Source: Crocinitomicaceae bacterium
Lineage (GTDB): Bacteria; Bacteroidota; Bacteroidia; Flavobacteriales_D; Crocinitomicaceae
Assembly: GCA_016719925.1 (NCBI GenBank)
Contig: JADJYC010000012.1
Location: forward strand, 66,838 to 130,837
Direction of reading: 5' to 3'
Length of the DNA stretch: 64,000 nt
The notes beneath the pieces were generated by a model. That model saw nothing but the letters and a program-made list of their open reading frames with translations, searched no databases and had not been told where the DNA came from. How positions within the stretch are numbered: position 1 is the first letter of the stretch; every line of letters starts with the position of its first letter. Both the position numbers and the translations under genes were made by a program. Below, one piece after another: positions 38,837 to 47,060 of this stretch.

Positions 38837-39707
38837 AAAACATCTTTTTTTTCTCTTTACTTTTTTATTGTCTGTTGTTTCATGTTCAGCTGATCAGGAA
38901 ATTGAAAACGGGAATTCCCTGCTTTGGAAAATAGAAGGCAATGACTGCAAAACTTCCTATGTATTTGGAACCATGCACATGATTGAACCTGCGTATTTCA
39001 AAATGTCTGAATCATTAACTGAAAAAATAAAAACCAGTGAAGCAATTATTATGGAAGTAGGCGGTATGCCTGATCCAATTGCCGCAATGAAAATGATGTC
39101 TCTTGATACAGGCTTGGTTCATGATTTTTTTACCAAAGATCAGCTGCAGGTGCTTCTGGAATTCATGGATAAAAAAATGAATACTGATCCGGAAACTTTT
39201 CACACTGTTTATGGAAAAATGAAGCCTTTCTTTATTCTGCAGGCCATTTCTCAGGGATTCTTTTCTGCTGATGCTGTTTCGTATGACTTAAATATTATGG
39301 GAATAGCAAAACAAAATAATATTCCTCTTATCGGACTTGAAACAATTGAAGAACAACTTGGTTTTTTTGATGCAATTCCTGCAAATGAGATGGCTGATCT
39401 TATTATGAGTTCGATTGAAAATTTCGATGAAGAGAAAAAAGAAACCCAGAAACTGATGAAAATTTATTCAGAGGAAAACGTAGAAAAGCTTATTCCAATT
39501 ATGAAAAAACAGTCGCCTGAATTTATGAAATATGAAGACATTTTTCTGACTGACAGAAACAAAAACTGGATTCCGAAACTGAAATCTGAATTTTCAGAAA
39601 AAAAGTGTTTTGTAGCTGTTGGAGCAGCCCATTTGTTTGGAGACAACGGAATATTGCAACTCCTCATAAATGAAGGCTACACTGTTACGGCTGTTTCAAC
39701 TCAGTAA
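38826..39707 (+). CDS. TraB/GumN (PrgY)-family lipoprotein
   Basis: The family fold has an N-terminal LLWKIEG-TSYVFGTMHMI motif, a central helical part (PIAAMKMMSLDTG, FFSADAVSYDLNIMGIAKQNNIPLIGLETIEEQ) and a C-terminal FVAVGAAHLFGDNGILQLL motif; these conserved GxMH and GAAH motifs are thought to form a metal-dependent peptidase-like site. I chose the ATG at 38826, which overlaps the methyltransferase stop and begins a lipoprotein signal (SVVSC). About 293 residues. The operon is therefore pRiA4b-like gene, methyltransferase, TraB-like lipoprotein. Partners unknown. Confidence 0.85.
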   Translation: MSVKKHLFFLFTFLLSVVSCSADQEIENGNSLLWKIEGNDCKTSYVFGTMHMIEPAYFKMSESLTEKIKTSEAIIMEVGGMPDPIAAMKMMSLDTGLVHDFFTKDQLQVLLEFMDKKMNTDPETFHTVYGKMKPFFILQAISQGFFSADAVSYDLNIMGIAKQNNIPLIGLETIEEQLGFFDAIPANEMADLIMSSIENFDEEKKETQKLMKIYSEENVEKLIPIMKKQSPEFMKYEDIFLTDRNKNWIPKLKSEFSEKKCFVAVGAAHLFGDNGILQLLINEGYTVTAVSTQ

Positions 39708-39715
39708 TCGATTTT

Positions 39716-40547
39716 CTAATATTCGTGTAATACCAAAACAGGTATTTCACTGTGGAGTACCAGTTTTTTTGTCAGACTTTGATGGAATATTTTTTCCCAC
39801 AATGAATAGTGTCTTGTAACAGTCACAATGAGATCGCAATGGTACTTTTCAGCAAAACTGAAAAGAGCTTTTTCAGTGTCTGCTCCTTCAACAATATGAA
39901 AACTGTGTTTGGTATCTCTGAGAAGTCCGGATAATTTTAATTCTTCAATGTTTTTAATATGTGATCCCGCAGGTTTGTTAGCAGTAAATTGAGCAACATG
40001 TATAAATGGTTCGTATGCATTTGCTACGGCTAAAAACGGACTGAGGTATTCTGCTGCATTGTCAGTAAAATGAAAATCTGTAGCAAAAAGTACTTCATTG
40101 ACATGAAATGAACGTGCTCCTTTTGGAACAACTAAAACAGGACATTTGAGATTATTAATTACATGGGATGTGACACTTCCAAAAATGCTGTTTGCATTAT
40201 CGGTATCTCCCTTTGTTCCCATTACTACCAGATCTATTTTATGGTCTTCTGTTTTTCTTTGTATCCAGTCAGCGGCTGTTCCGAATTCAAGAATACCATG
40301 AATTTTAACCTGACCAAATTCAGTGTGCAGATCGTTCACAAGTTGATTAAGCTTTTGCCTTCGGTATGTTTGATGTCATCAGCAATTACAATTCCTTCAG
40401 CAACTCCAACAACAGGCAGTCCATATGAATGCAGGAGATAAAGTTCTGCATCCATTTTTTTGCAACAGCTGCTGCTATTTTGGCAGCACGCAATGCTGTC
40501 ACAGAATAATCGGTTGGAACAAGAATATTTTTAATTACTGGTTTCAT
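39716..40547 (-). CDS. Universal stress protein with two USP domains (frameshifted)
   Basis: The first domain starts MKPVIKNILVPTDYSVTALRAAKIAAAVAKK and carries a GTKGDTDNANSIFGSVTSHVINNLKCPVLVVPK motif (the ATP-binding G-2x-G-9x-G type). The second domain starts VNEVLFATDFHFTDNAAEYLSPFL and ends in EIPVLVLHEY. Such tandem USPs are induced by oxygen or energy stress in many bacteria. Two frameshifts disturb the N-terminal domain, at the T7 run 40455-40461 and near 40352 (GCAAAAGCTT on the minus strand). Restoring one A at each gives a single frame of about 277 residues. It is divergent from the cbb3 operon, and the intergenic region carries Fnr-like repeats. Confidence 0.82.
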
Positions 40548-40563
40548 AATCATTAGTTTGAGT

Positions 40564-40571
40564 CAAAAGTA
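40564..40571 (-). promoter_or_regulatory. Candidate -7 element (TACTTTTG) of the usp gene
   Basis: The minus strand reads TACTTTTG 16 bases before the usp ATG. It overlaps a short palindrome TTGAGTCAA (40558-40566) whose half-sites recur in the larger palindrome near the cco promoter. Confidence 0.4.
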
Positions 40572-40592
40572 GCTAAGGCTAATTTATAAATA

Positions 40593-40608
40593 TCTGATTC
40601 AGGTCAGA
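40593..40608. promoter_or_regulatory. Crp/Fnr-type inverted repeat TCTGA-N6-TCAGA
   Basis: A perfect 5-6-5 inverted repeat with the spacing of Crp sites (TGTGA-N6-TCACA). Its centre is about 42 bases upstream of the predicted usp start, the classical class II activator position. Confidence 0.45.
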
Positions 40609-40635
40609 CAAGCAGTTGAGAAGATTATATGCATG

Positions 40636-40651
40636 TATGATAAAAATCATA
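40636..40651. promoter_or_regulatory. Fnr-like box TATGAT-N4-ATCATA
   Basis: A perfect 6-4-6 inverted repeat containing the Fnr core TGAT-N4-ATCA. It lies between usp and ccoS, about 64 bases before the predicted cco start, near the class I position. Confidence 0.5.
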
Positions 40652-40663
40652 TTGGATAATGTC

Positions 40664-40682
40664 TTGAGTCAAGTAGACTCAA
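40664..40682. promoter_or_regulatory. Palindrome TTGAGTC-N5-GACTCAA before the cco operon
   Basis: A perfect 7-5-7 inverted repeat that sits where the -33 element of the cco promoter would be. The half-site TTGAGTC also occurs at 40558 (usp promoter) and at 49412 (between the copper ATPase and the histidine kinase). Confidence 0.45.
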
Positions 40683-40694
40683 AATCACTCAGGG

Positions 40695-40702
40695 TAGTTT
40701 TG
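40695..40702 (+). promoter_or_regulatory. Candidate -7 element (TAGTTTTG) of the cco operon
   Basis: TAGTTTTG lies 27 bases before the ccoS ATG. No TTG is found at -33; a palindrome occupies that place, which fits an activator-dependent promoter. Confidence 0.45.
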
Positions 40703-40729
40703 TCTCTGGAGACTTTAAATCGGTTGAAC

Positions 40730-40918
40730 ATGGAAATCATTTTTGTACTTATTGCAATCAGTATTTGTCTGGCTGCTTTCTTTTTATTCTCATTTATCTG
40801 GGCAACAAAAAATGGTCAGTTTGAAGATACCTATGGTCCTTCTGTTAGAATGCTCTTTGACGATGAAACAAAACCAACTAATCAAGTAACAAACAAAAAA
40901 TCACAAACATGCAGTTAG
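40730..40918 (+). CDS. ccoS: Cbb3-type oxidase assembly protein CcoS
   Basis: A 62-residue single-span membrane protein needed for cofactor (heme b/CuB) insertion into cbb3 oxidase. It starts MEIIFVLIAISICLAAFFLFSFIWA with one membrane helix and has the family motif KNGQFEDTYGPSVRMLFDDE. I chose the ATG at 40730; a longer in-frame extension to 40616 has no resemblance to the family and runs through the promoter region. The stop overlaps ccoNO by 10 bases. Confidence 0.92.
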   Translation: MEIIFVLIAISICLAAFFLFSFIWATKNGQFEDTYGPSVRMLFDDETKPTNQVTNKKSQTCS

Positions 40919-43140
40919 AAAAATTCAGTTATGATAACCGGATTGTCCGGTTGTTTCTTATTGCGACAATCACCTGGGGAGTTATCGGAATGCTCGTTGG
41001 GCTGATAGCCGCCTGTCAATTGATCTGGCCTGATTTGAATCTGGCTTCTTTTGTAAGTTTCGGACGAATCAGACCATTGCATACCAATGCCGTAATTTTT
41101 GCTTTTGTCGGCAACGGAATTTTTGCAGGGGTATATTATTCATTGCAGCGTTTATTAAAAGCCAGAATGTTTTCTGATGCCCTTAGTAAAATAAATTTCT
41201 GGGGATGGCAATTAATTATTCTTTCCGCTGTATTGACTTTGCCTTTTGGTTATACAACCGGTAAAGAATACGCTGAGCTGGAATGGCCGATTGATATTGC
41301 AATTGCTTTAATGTGGGTTGTTTTTGGTGTGAACATGTTTGGTACTATTTTGAAAAGAAGAGTCCAGCACATGTATGTGGCTATCTGGTTTTACATTGCA
41401 ACGTTTGTTACAGTTGCAGTGCTTCACATTGTAAATTCATTTGAGATGCCGGTGAATCTGCTGAAAAGTTACAGTTGGTATGCCGGTGTTCAGGATGCGC
41501 TTGTACAATGGTGGTATGGTCACAATGCGGTTGCATTTTTTCTTACAACTCCTTATTTGGGTCTCATGTATTATTTTGTACCTAAAGCTGCAGGCAGACC
41601 GGTTTATTCTTACCGTCTATCAATCATTCACTTCTGGGCGCTTATCTTTATTTATATCTGGGCCGGTCCGCACCACTTGTTGTATTCATCCTTGCCAGAC
41701 TGGGCACAATCTTTAGGTGTTGTATTTTCTGTGATGCTTATTTTCCCTTCATGGGGAGGAATGTTAAACGGTCTTTTAACCCTGCGCGGTGTGTGGGATA
41801 AAGTACGTGATGATGCAGTTTTGAAATTCATGGTGGTTGCTCTGACATGTTATGGTATGGCAACTTTTGAAGGCCCGATGTTATCACTCAAAAATGTAAA
41901 CTGGATTTCACACTTTACTGACTGGACTATTGCTCACGTTCACGTTGGTGGATTAGGATGGAATGGTATGTTCACATTTGGTATGGCTTATTATCTGGTT
42001 CCAAAAATGTGGAGAACAAATATCTATTCAAGATCAATGACAAACCTGCACTTCTGGCTGGCAACTTTGGGTATTATTCTTTGGGTTATTCCAATGTACT
42101 GGGCAGGATTTACACAAGGTTTAATGTGGAAAGATTTTAACGCAGACGGAAGTCTTGCTCACCCTAACTTCCTTGAAACAGTTACACAACTCAGACCATT
42201 CTTCATGTTGCGTGCATTAGGTGGTGCAATGTTTATTGCCGGAGCTGTAGTGATGGCTGTGAACCTTATTAAAACTGCAAAACAAGGTTCATTCCTGAAA
42301 GATGAAGATGCTGAAGCACCTGCGTTGCAGCCTGCACCAGCGCATGCAACAGGAAAACACTGGCATACTGCTATTGAACGTCGTCCTATGCGTTTTTTAC
42401 TTTTTTCTCTCATTGCAATTTTAATTGGTGGTATTGTGGAATTGGTACCAACTTTTATGGTCGGATCAAATGTTCCGAAAATAGCATCTGTTCAACCATA
42501 TACTCCGCTTGAACTTGAAGGACGAGATATTTATATCCGCGAAGGATGTTACAACTGCCACTCGCAATGGGTGCGTCCGTTCAGGGATGAAGTAAAACGT
42601 TACGGTGAATATTCTAAGTCAGGTGAATTTGTTTATGATCACCCGTTTCAGTGGGGATCAAAAAGAACCGGACCGGATTTGCACCGTTCAGGTGTTGGAA
42701 ATGCAATGAACAAACCAGAGTCATGGCATTACAAACACATGATAGATCCGCGGTATTCATCACCGGGAACAATCATGCCGGCATATCCGTGGCTGATGGA
42801 CAAGCTGGATGTTTCTCAGACAACAAATAAAATTTCTGCCATGCGCACAATCGGCGTTCCTTATCCAGATGGATATGAAGCACAGGCATTGGATGATCTG
42901 AACAAACAGGCTGAAGAAATTTATCAGGCAATTATTACCCAGGATCCTGAAATTAAAAATGCACGACCTGACATGGAACTGATTGCACTGATTGCTTATC
43001 TGGAAAGACTGGGATCAGATATTCATAATGGAGAAAAACCAGAAGTGGAGGAAACAGAAGCTCCTGTACAAACTATTGTTGAACCGGTTGATTCAGTTGC
43101 TGTAGCAGGAACTGCTGATACTACAAATACATCGAACTAA
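40909..43140 (+). CDS. ccoNO: Fused cbb3 cytochrome oxidase subunits I and II (CcoN-CcoO)
   Basis: Terminal oxidase with high oxygen affinity in the inner membrane. Residues 1 to about 470 are the heme-copper CcoN subunit with at least twelve helices and His ligands (RPLHTNAVIFAF, QWWYGHNAVAFFL, GPHHLLY, IAHVHVGGLGWNGM). A linker and one helix lead to CcoO with a single c-type heme motif CYNCH and a distal Met (GTIMPAYPWL). The ccoN-ccoO fusion is typical of Bacteroidota; Proteobacteria encode them separately. The Glu/Thr-rich C-terminal tail is extra. The stop overlaps ccoQ (TAATG). Confidence 0.97.
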   Translation: MQLEKFSYDNRIVRLFLIATITWGVIGMLVGLIAACQLIWPDLNLASFVSFGRIRPLHTNAVIFAFVGNGIFAGVYYSLQRLLKARMFSDALSKINFWGWQLIILSAVLTLPFGYTTGKEYAELEWPIDIAIALMWVVFGVNMFGTILKRRVQHMYVAIWFYIATFVTVAVLHIVNSFEMPVNLLKSYSWYAGVQDALVQWWYGHNAVAFFLTTPYLGLMYYFVPKAAGRPVYSYRLSIIHFWALIFIYIWAGPHHLLYSSLPDWAQSLGVVFSVMLIFPSWGGMLNGLLTLRGVWDKVRDDAVLKFMVVALTCYGMATFEGPMLSLKNVNWISHFTDWTIAHVHVGGLGWNGMFTFGMAYYLVPKMWRTNIYSRSMTNLHFWLATLGIILWVIPMYWAGFTQGLMWKDFNADGSLAHPNFLETVTQLRPFFMLRALGGAMFIAGAVVMAVNLIKTAKQGSFLKDEDAEAPALQPAPAHATGKHWHTAIERRPMRFLLFSLIAILIGGIVELVPTFMVGSNVPKIASVQPYTPLELEGRDIYIREGCYNCHSQWVRPFRDEVKRYGEYSKSGEFVYDHPFQWGSKRTGPDLHRSGVGNAMNKPESWHYKHMIDPRYSSPGTIMPAYPWLMDKLDVSQTTNKISAMRTIGVPYPDGYEAQALDDLNKQAEEIYQAIITQDPEIKNARPDMELIALIAYLERLGSDIHNGEKPEVEETEAPVQTIVEPVDSVAVAGTADTTNTSN

Positions 43141-43310
43141 TGCTAAGTTATATAAAAGGAAATCTGACAAGTATTGACGGAATTGAAATTTTTCCAATCA
43201 TTTCGTTACTCATTTTTTTCACCTTCTTCGTTGGTGTGGGAATTTATGTTTTTCGCGCCGACAAGAAAAAAATCGATGAAATAAAACAAATTCCGTTGGA
43301 CGAAGAATAA
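43140..43310 (+). CDS. ccoQ: CcoQ-like small membrane subunit
   Basis: A 56-residue frame starts at the ATG overlapping the ccoNO stop (TAATG). It has one membrane helix (about 17-38, IFPIISLLIFFTFFVGVGIYV) followed by a charged FRADKKKIDEIK tail, the layout of CcoQ, which stabilises the oxidase. Position between ccoNO and ccoP supports the call; sequence similarity in such short proteins is weak. Confidence 0.85.
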   Translation: MLSYIKGNLTSIDGIEIFPIISLLIFFTFFVGVGIYVFRADKKKIDEIKQIPLDEE

Positions 43311-43322
43311 AAAACAACAGTT

Positions 43323-44393
43323 ATGAAAAACATAAATAAATCCATATTCCGGTTGCTGGCAGCGGTCCTGCTTATGTCCGCAAACATATTGTATGCTCAG
43401 GAAACTGTTGCTGCAGCACCTGTTGTTGACAGACCAATTTATGAAGAACTAGGAATGTCGCCTACAGCGCTTGCCTCTGTGATGGTAACGATTACTTTAA
43501 TTCTTGTTTTTTTTGTTGCCAGTCTGGCATCATCTGCAAAAAATGTACTGGAATATAAAAGAGGAAAAACCAATGGAACAATTAAAACTCTTTTAGTGCT
43601 TGCGGCTTTTTCATTTGGTACTGATTCGTTTGCGGCAGGTACAACCGGAGAATATATGATTGATTTCCCTGATGCTGCTTTCTGGGCTTTTTTAACATTG
43701 GACGTTATTCTGATTGTTCTGGTAATTTATTTTGCCGGAATTATCCGGGGTGTTGTCTCAGAATATAAAGTTCCTTCCAAATTAAAATTTTTTAGTCGTT
43801 GGAATAGAAACATGATGGATGCGGTTCCGGTTGAAGAAGAAGCAGCTATTCTTATGGATCATGATTATGACGGAATTCAGGAACTTGACAACAACCTTCC
43901 GCCATGGTGGAAATATGGTTTTTACATTACAATTGTCTGGGGATTCGCCTATCTCGTTTATTACAATGTTCTTAATGCCGGTCCGCTTCAGGAACAGGAA
44001 TATCTGACAGAAATGGAAGAAGGAGATAAAGCAGATGCTGAATACCGTTTGGCTCACCCTGAGTTGATCACCCCAGACAACGTTACGTTGTTAACTGATG
44101 ATGCATCAATTTCAAAAGGTAAAGAAGTTTATATTACTTATTGTCAGACATGTCACATGGAAAATGGTAAAGGTGGTGTAGGTCCAAATCTGACAGACAA
44201 TGCTTGGATTTATGGTGGAGACATTAAAGGTGTTTTTGGAACCGTATATAATGGTGCAAAAAACGGAATGGTAGCCTGGAAGGAATTATTGCCGGCTACC
44301 GATATTCAGGCGGTTTCAAGTTATATTCTATCCATGGAATATATTGCTCCTCCAAACGGAAAAGCACCTCAGGGAGAGAATATTCTGGAGTAA
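43323..44393 (+). CDS. ccoP: Cbb3 oxidase subunit III (CcoP), monoheme
   Basis: Electron-entry subunit carrying c-type heme. It has an N-terminal hydrophobic extension that looks like a signal sequence (ending ILYAQ), further membrane helices, the CcoP N-terminal signature ELDNNLPPWWKYGFYITIVWGF, and a C-terminal cytochrome c domain with one CQTCH motif and a Met ligand region (KNGMVAW). Proteobacterial CcoP carries two heme motifs; only one is present here, which I believe is usual for Bacteroidota. 356 residues, intact. Confidence 0.95.
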   Translation: MKNINKSIFRLLAAVLLMSANILYAQETVAAAPVVDRPIYEELGMSPTALASVMVTITLILVFFVASLASSAKNVLEYKRGKTNGTIKTLLVLAAFSFGTDSFAAGTTGEYMIDFPDAAFWAFLTLDVILIVLVIYFAGIIRGVVSEYKVPSKLKFFSRWNRNMMDAVPVEEEAAILMDHDYDGIQELDNNLPPWWKYGFYITIVWGFAYLVYYNVLNAGPLQEQEYLTEMEEGDKADAEYRLAHPELITPDNVTLLTDDASISKGKEVYITYCQTCHMENGKGGVGPNLTDNAWIYGGDIKGVFGTVYNGAKNGMVAWKELLPATDIQAVSSYILSMEYIAPPNGKAPQGENILE

Positions 44394-44413
44394 TTTTAAA
44401 TTCAGAAATTGGT

Positions 44414-44449
44414 CACAAAAGCGTGTGATGACATAAGCACTTTTTTGTG
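44414..44449 (+). other. Hairpin between ccoP and ccoG
   Basis: CACAAAAGCGTG can pair with CACTTTTTTGTG (one mismatch, one wobble) around a 12-base loop. The T run is inside the stem, so it may be a weak terminator, an attenuator or an RNA processing site lowering expression of the assembly genes relative to the structural genes. Confidence 0.4.
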
Positions 44450-44487
44450 AATCTGCCATCGACTTTTGTTAAGAACAAACAAGCAGT

Positions 44488-45894
44488 ATGCAAGTAACAG
44501 AGCCAGACAAAGATCAATTCAGAAATACAATTTCAACTGTTGATGAAAAGGGTAAACGAGTTTGGGTTTATCCTAAAAAGCAATTTGGAAAATACTTTAA
44601 CCGCCGTCAGATAACTGCATATTTTCTTCTTGCATTAATGGTTTCCGGACCATTCATTAAAATCGGTGGTGAGCCTTTATTAATGATCAATATTCTGGAA
44701 AGAAAGTTTGTGTTTTTTGGACAGATTTTCTGGCCTGAAGATATTTTTCTTTTTGCATTCGGAATGATTGCATTTGTGGTTCTGGTAATTGTATTTACAG
44801 TTGTTTTCGGACGGCTATTCTGTGGATGGGCTTGTCCGCAAACTATTTTTATGGAATTTATTTTCAGAAGAATTGAATACCTGATTGACGGTGACAGAAA
44901 TCAGCAGAAACAATTGGACAAAATGCCCTGGAACGGACACAAAATTTTTAAACGTGTTTTGAAGTGGAGTATTTTCTGGATTATATCTTTTTTAATTGCA
45001 AATATTTTTCTGGCATATATTGTTGGGGGTGACGGTTTGAAAAATATCATTCTCGATAATCCGTCAGATCACATTGCCGGTTTGGTTGCCCTTGTCATTT
45101 TCACAACCGTATTTTTTAGCGTCTTCACCTGGTTCAGAGAGCAGGTTTGTATTGCCATTTGTCCGTACGGCAGATTACAGGGAGTATTGCTCGATAAAAA
45201 TTCAATCGTGGTTGCATACGACCAAAAACGAGGTGAAAACCGTGCCTTATTTAAAAAAGGAGAAGACCGCAAAGCTGCAGGAAAAGGTGATTGTATTAGT
45301 TGTCATCAGTGTGTAGATGTTTGTCCGACAGGAATTGATATTCGTAACGGAACACAACTGGAGTGTATTAATTGCACTTTATGTATTGATGCATGTGATC
45401 ACATGATGAAAAGTGTTGGCTTACCTGAAAAACTGATTCGATTTGATTCTGAAAACAGCATTCAAACCGGTGAATCCTGGAAACTTTCAAAAAGAGCAAA
45501 GGCGTATATTGTTTTAATGTTTGCTATTGTTGGTTTATTGGCAACACTCATTCTTACCAGAAAATCACTGGATGTTACAATTCTTCACGTCAGGGGAACA
45601 ACCTATCAGCATGTTGATGAAGATACATACAGTAACATATACGAGCTCACTGTCACCAACAAAACGCAGGATGCTCATCAGATTCATTTTGAAGTATTGA
45701 GTGAAAACGCATCGCTGGAAATTGTTGGCGGTAATTTTGTGCTGAAAAAGGGGGAGCAGCTTAAAAGAAATATGATTCTTAAAATGAATCAGCAATTTAT
45801 TACCGGACCAAAAACTGAAGTTACTGTTGGAGTTTTCAGTGGCGACAATTTAATTTCTGAAAAGGAAATTGATTTCAGCGGACCGGGATTTTAA
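44488..45894 (+). CDS. ccoG: Cbb3 oxidase accessory protein CcoG (FixG/RdxA-like)
   Basis: A membrane ferredoxin-like protein involved in copper delivery and redox steps during cbb3 assembly. Features: an N-terminal membrane domain with FCGWACPQTIFMEFIFRR, several helices, two 4Fe-4S cluster motifs (CISCHQCVDVCP and CINCTLCIDAC), another helix (about residues 335-355) and a C-terminal Ig-like FixG domain (VTILHVRGTTYQ... FSG). 468 residues, intact. Confidence 0.96.
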   Translation: MQVTEPDKDQFRNTISTVDEKGKRVWVYPKKQFGKYFNRRQITAYFLLALMVSGPFIKIGGEPLLMINILERKFVFFGQIFWPEDIFLFAFGMIAFVVLVIVFTVVFGRLFCGWACPQTIFMEFIFRRIEYLIDGDRNQQKQLDKMPWNGHKIFKRVLKWSIFWIISFLIANIFLAYIVGGDGLKNIILDNPSDHIAGLVALVIFTTVFFSVFTWFREQVCIAICPYGRLQGVLLDKNSIVVAYDQKRGENRALFKKGEDRKAAGKGDCISCHQCVDVCPTGIDIRNGTQLECINCTLCIDACDHMMKSVGLPEKLIRFDSENSIQTGESWKLSKRAKAYIVLMFAIVGLLATLILTRKSLDVTILHVRGTTYQHVDEDTYSNIYELTVTNKTQDAHQIHFEVLSENASLEIVGGNFVLKKGEQLKRNMILKMNQQFITGPKTEVTVGVFSGDNLISEKEIDFSGPGF

Positions 45895-45915
45895 TAATTA
45901 CTAAACTGAAAGAGT

Positions 45916-46347
45916 ATGAACTGGGGAAAGTCGATTACAATTTTCATGGTATTATTCATGGGATTTATTTTGAGCATGGTTTACTATGCGTTTACAAAAA
46001 ATGCTGATCTGGTAGAAGAAAATTATTATGAGAATGAACTCAATTATGATCAGCATAAAATCAACCGGGAGAATTACACTGGATTGACCGATCAGGCCTC
46101 AATTCAGACCGTTCCCGATGGAGTACAGATATATGTTCCTGCAACTGAAACGCCGGTAAAAAACGGCAGTATTTATTTCTACCGTCCGGATGAAAAAAAA
46201 TTAGACAGAAATTATGAATTAAGTCTGGATGAAAAAAATCTTCAGCTTCTGCCTTACAGCGATTTTAAAGAAGGATATTACGATGTGAGAATTGAATGGA
46301 GTGATGCTCAGAAATCTTATCTTTTTGAAAATAATATTTCTTTCTGA
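45916..46347 (+). CDS. ccoH: FixH/CcoH family protein
   Basis: 143 residues with one N-terminal membrane helix (ITIFMVLFMGFILSMVYYAF) and a conserved DLVEENYYENELNYDQHKI motif, then a periplasmic strand-rich domain (GSIYFYRPDEKKLD, GYYDVRIEWS). CcoH interacts with the cbb3 oxidase during assembly. It sits between ccoG and the TauE/SafE-like gene as in other Bacteroidota. Confidence 0.92.
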   Translation: MNWGKSITIFMVLFMGFILSMVYYAFTKNADLVEENYYENELNYDQHKINRENYTGLTDQASIQTVPDGVQIYVPATETPVKNGSIYFYRPDEKKLDRNYELSLDEKNLQLLPYSDFKEGYYDVRIEWSDAQKSYLFENNISF

Positions 46348-47060
46348 TGCTATGGACAGCGCTCATAATTGGTCTTTCCGGCAGCCTGCATTGCGTGGGT
46401 ATGTGCGGACCAATTGCCCTGATGGTTCCTGGATCAAAAGGTAAAAAGCGCTGGCTTGCAATCACATTGTATCACACCGGAAAAATTCTGGCTTATATGA
46501 CGCTGGGATCTTTCTTTGGAATGATTCCCGCATTGCTGAGTTCGTTTAAAATTCAATCAGTGATTACAATTTCTGCAGGGATATTTATTCTGATACTTGC
46601 AGCGCTTCCTTTTATTTTAAATAAAGTAGAGTCAAATGGTTTTTCAGTTTTCAATAAACTGATACAGTTTAAAAACAAAATGGCAGCCGCTTTGAATAAG
46701 AACCGTGAGGAGTATAGTTTTTACATTGGTTTTCTGAATGGATTTATCCCCTGCGGCATGGTTTATCTTGCGGCTATCGGCGCTATGAGTCAGCTTGATT
46801 TCATCAGCAGTATTTTATTTATGTTTTTATTTGGTCTTGGAACAATTCCTGTGATGACCTTATTTCTTTTTGGTGCAGGATTTTTTAAATCATTTTCTCA
46901 GAACGGTATGCTGCAGCTTAAAAAAATTGCACTCGTTGCCGTTGGATTATTTATGATCTGGAAAGGATTTGACCATTATCAGGATAACATTTCTCCACCG
47001 CTTGAAGGTGAAATTTACAATGCCTGTGCGGTCATTCACCCGGATCAGATTTCAGACTAA
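46347..47060 (+). CDS. Sulfite exporter TauE/SafE-family membrane protein of the cco cluster
   Basis: 237 residues with six membrane helices. It begins WTALIIGLSGSLHCVGMCGPIALM, the metal-binding-like HCVGMCGP motif of the UreH/DsbD-like branch, repeated structurally at FLNGFIPCGMVYLAAIGA. These proteins are encoded next to cbb3 genes in many genomes and are thought to help copper or redox supply to the oxidase. Start overlaps ccoH (TGATG). The stop overlaps that of the convergent P-type ATPase by 9 bases. Confidence 0.9.
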   Translation: MLWTALIIGLSGSLHCVGMCGPIALMVPGSKGKKRWLAITLYHTGKILAYMTLGSFFGMIPALLSSFKIQSVITISAGIFILILAALPFILNKVESNGFSVFNKLIQFKNKMAAALNKNREEYSFYIGFLNGFIPCGMVYLAAIGAMSQLDFISSILFMFLFGLGTIPVMTLFLFGAGFFKSFSQNGMLQLKKIALVAVGLFMIWKGFDHYQDNISPPLEGEIYNACAVIHPDQISD

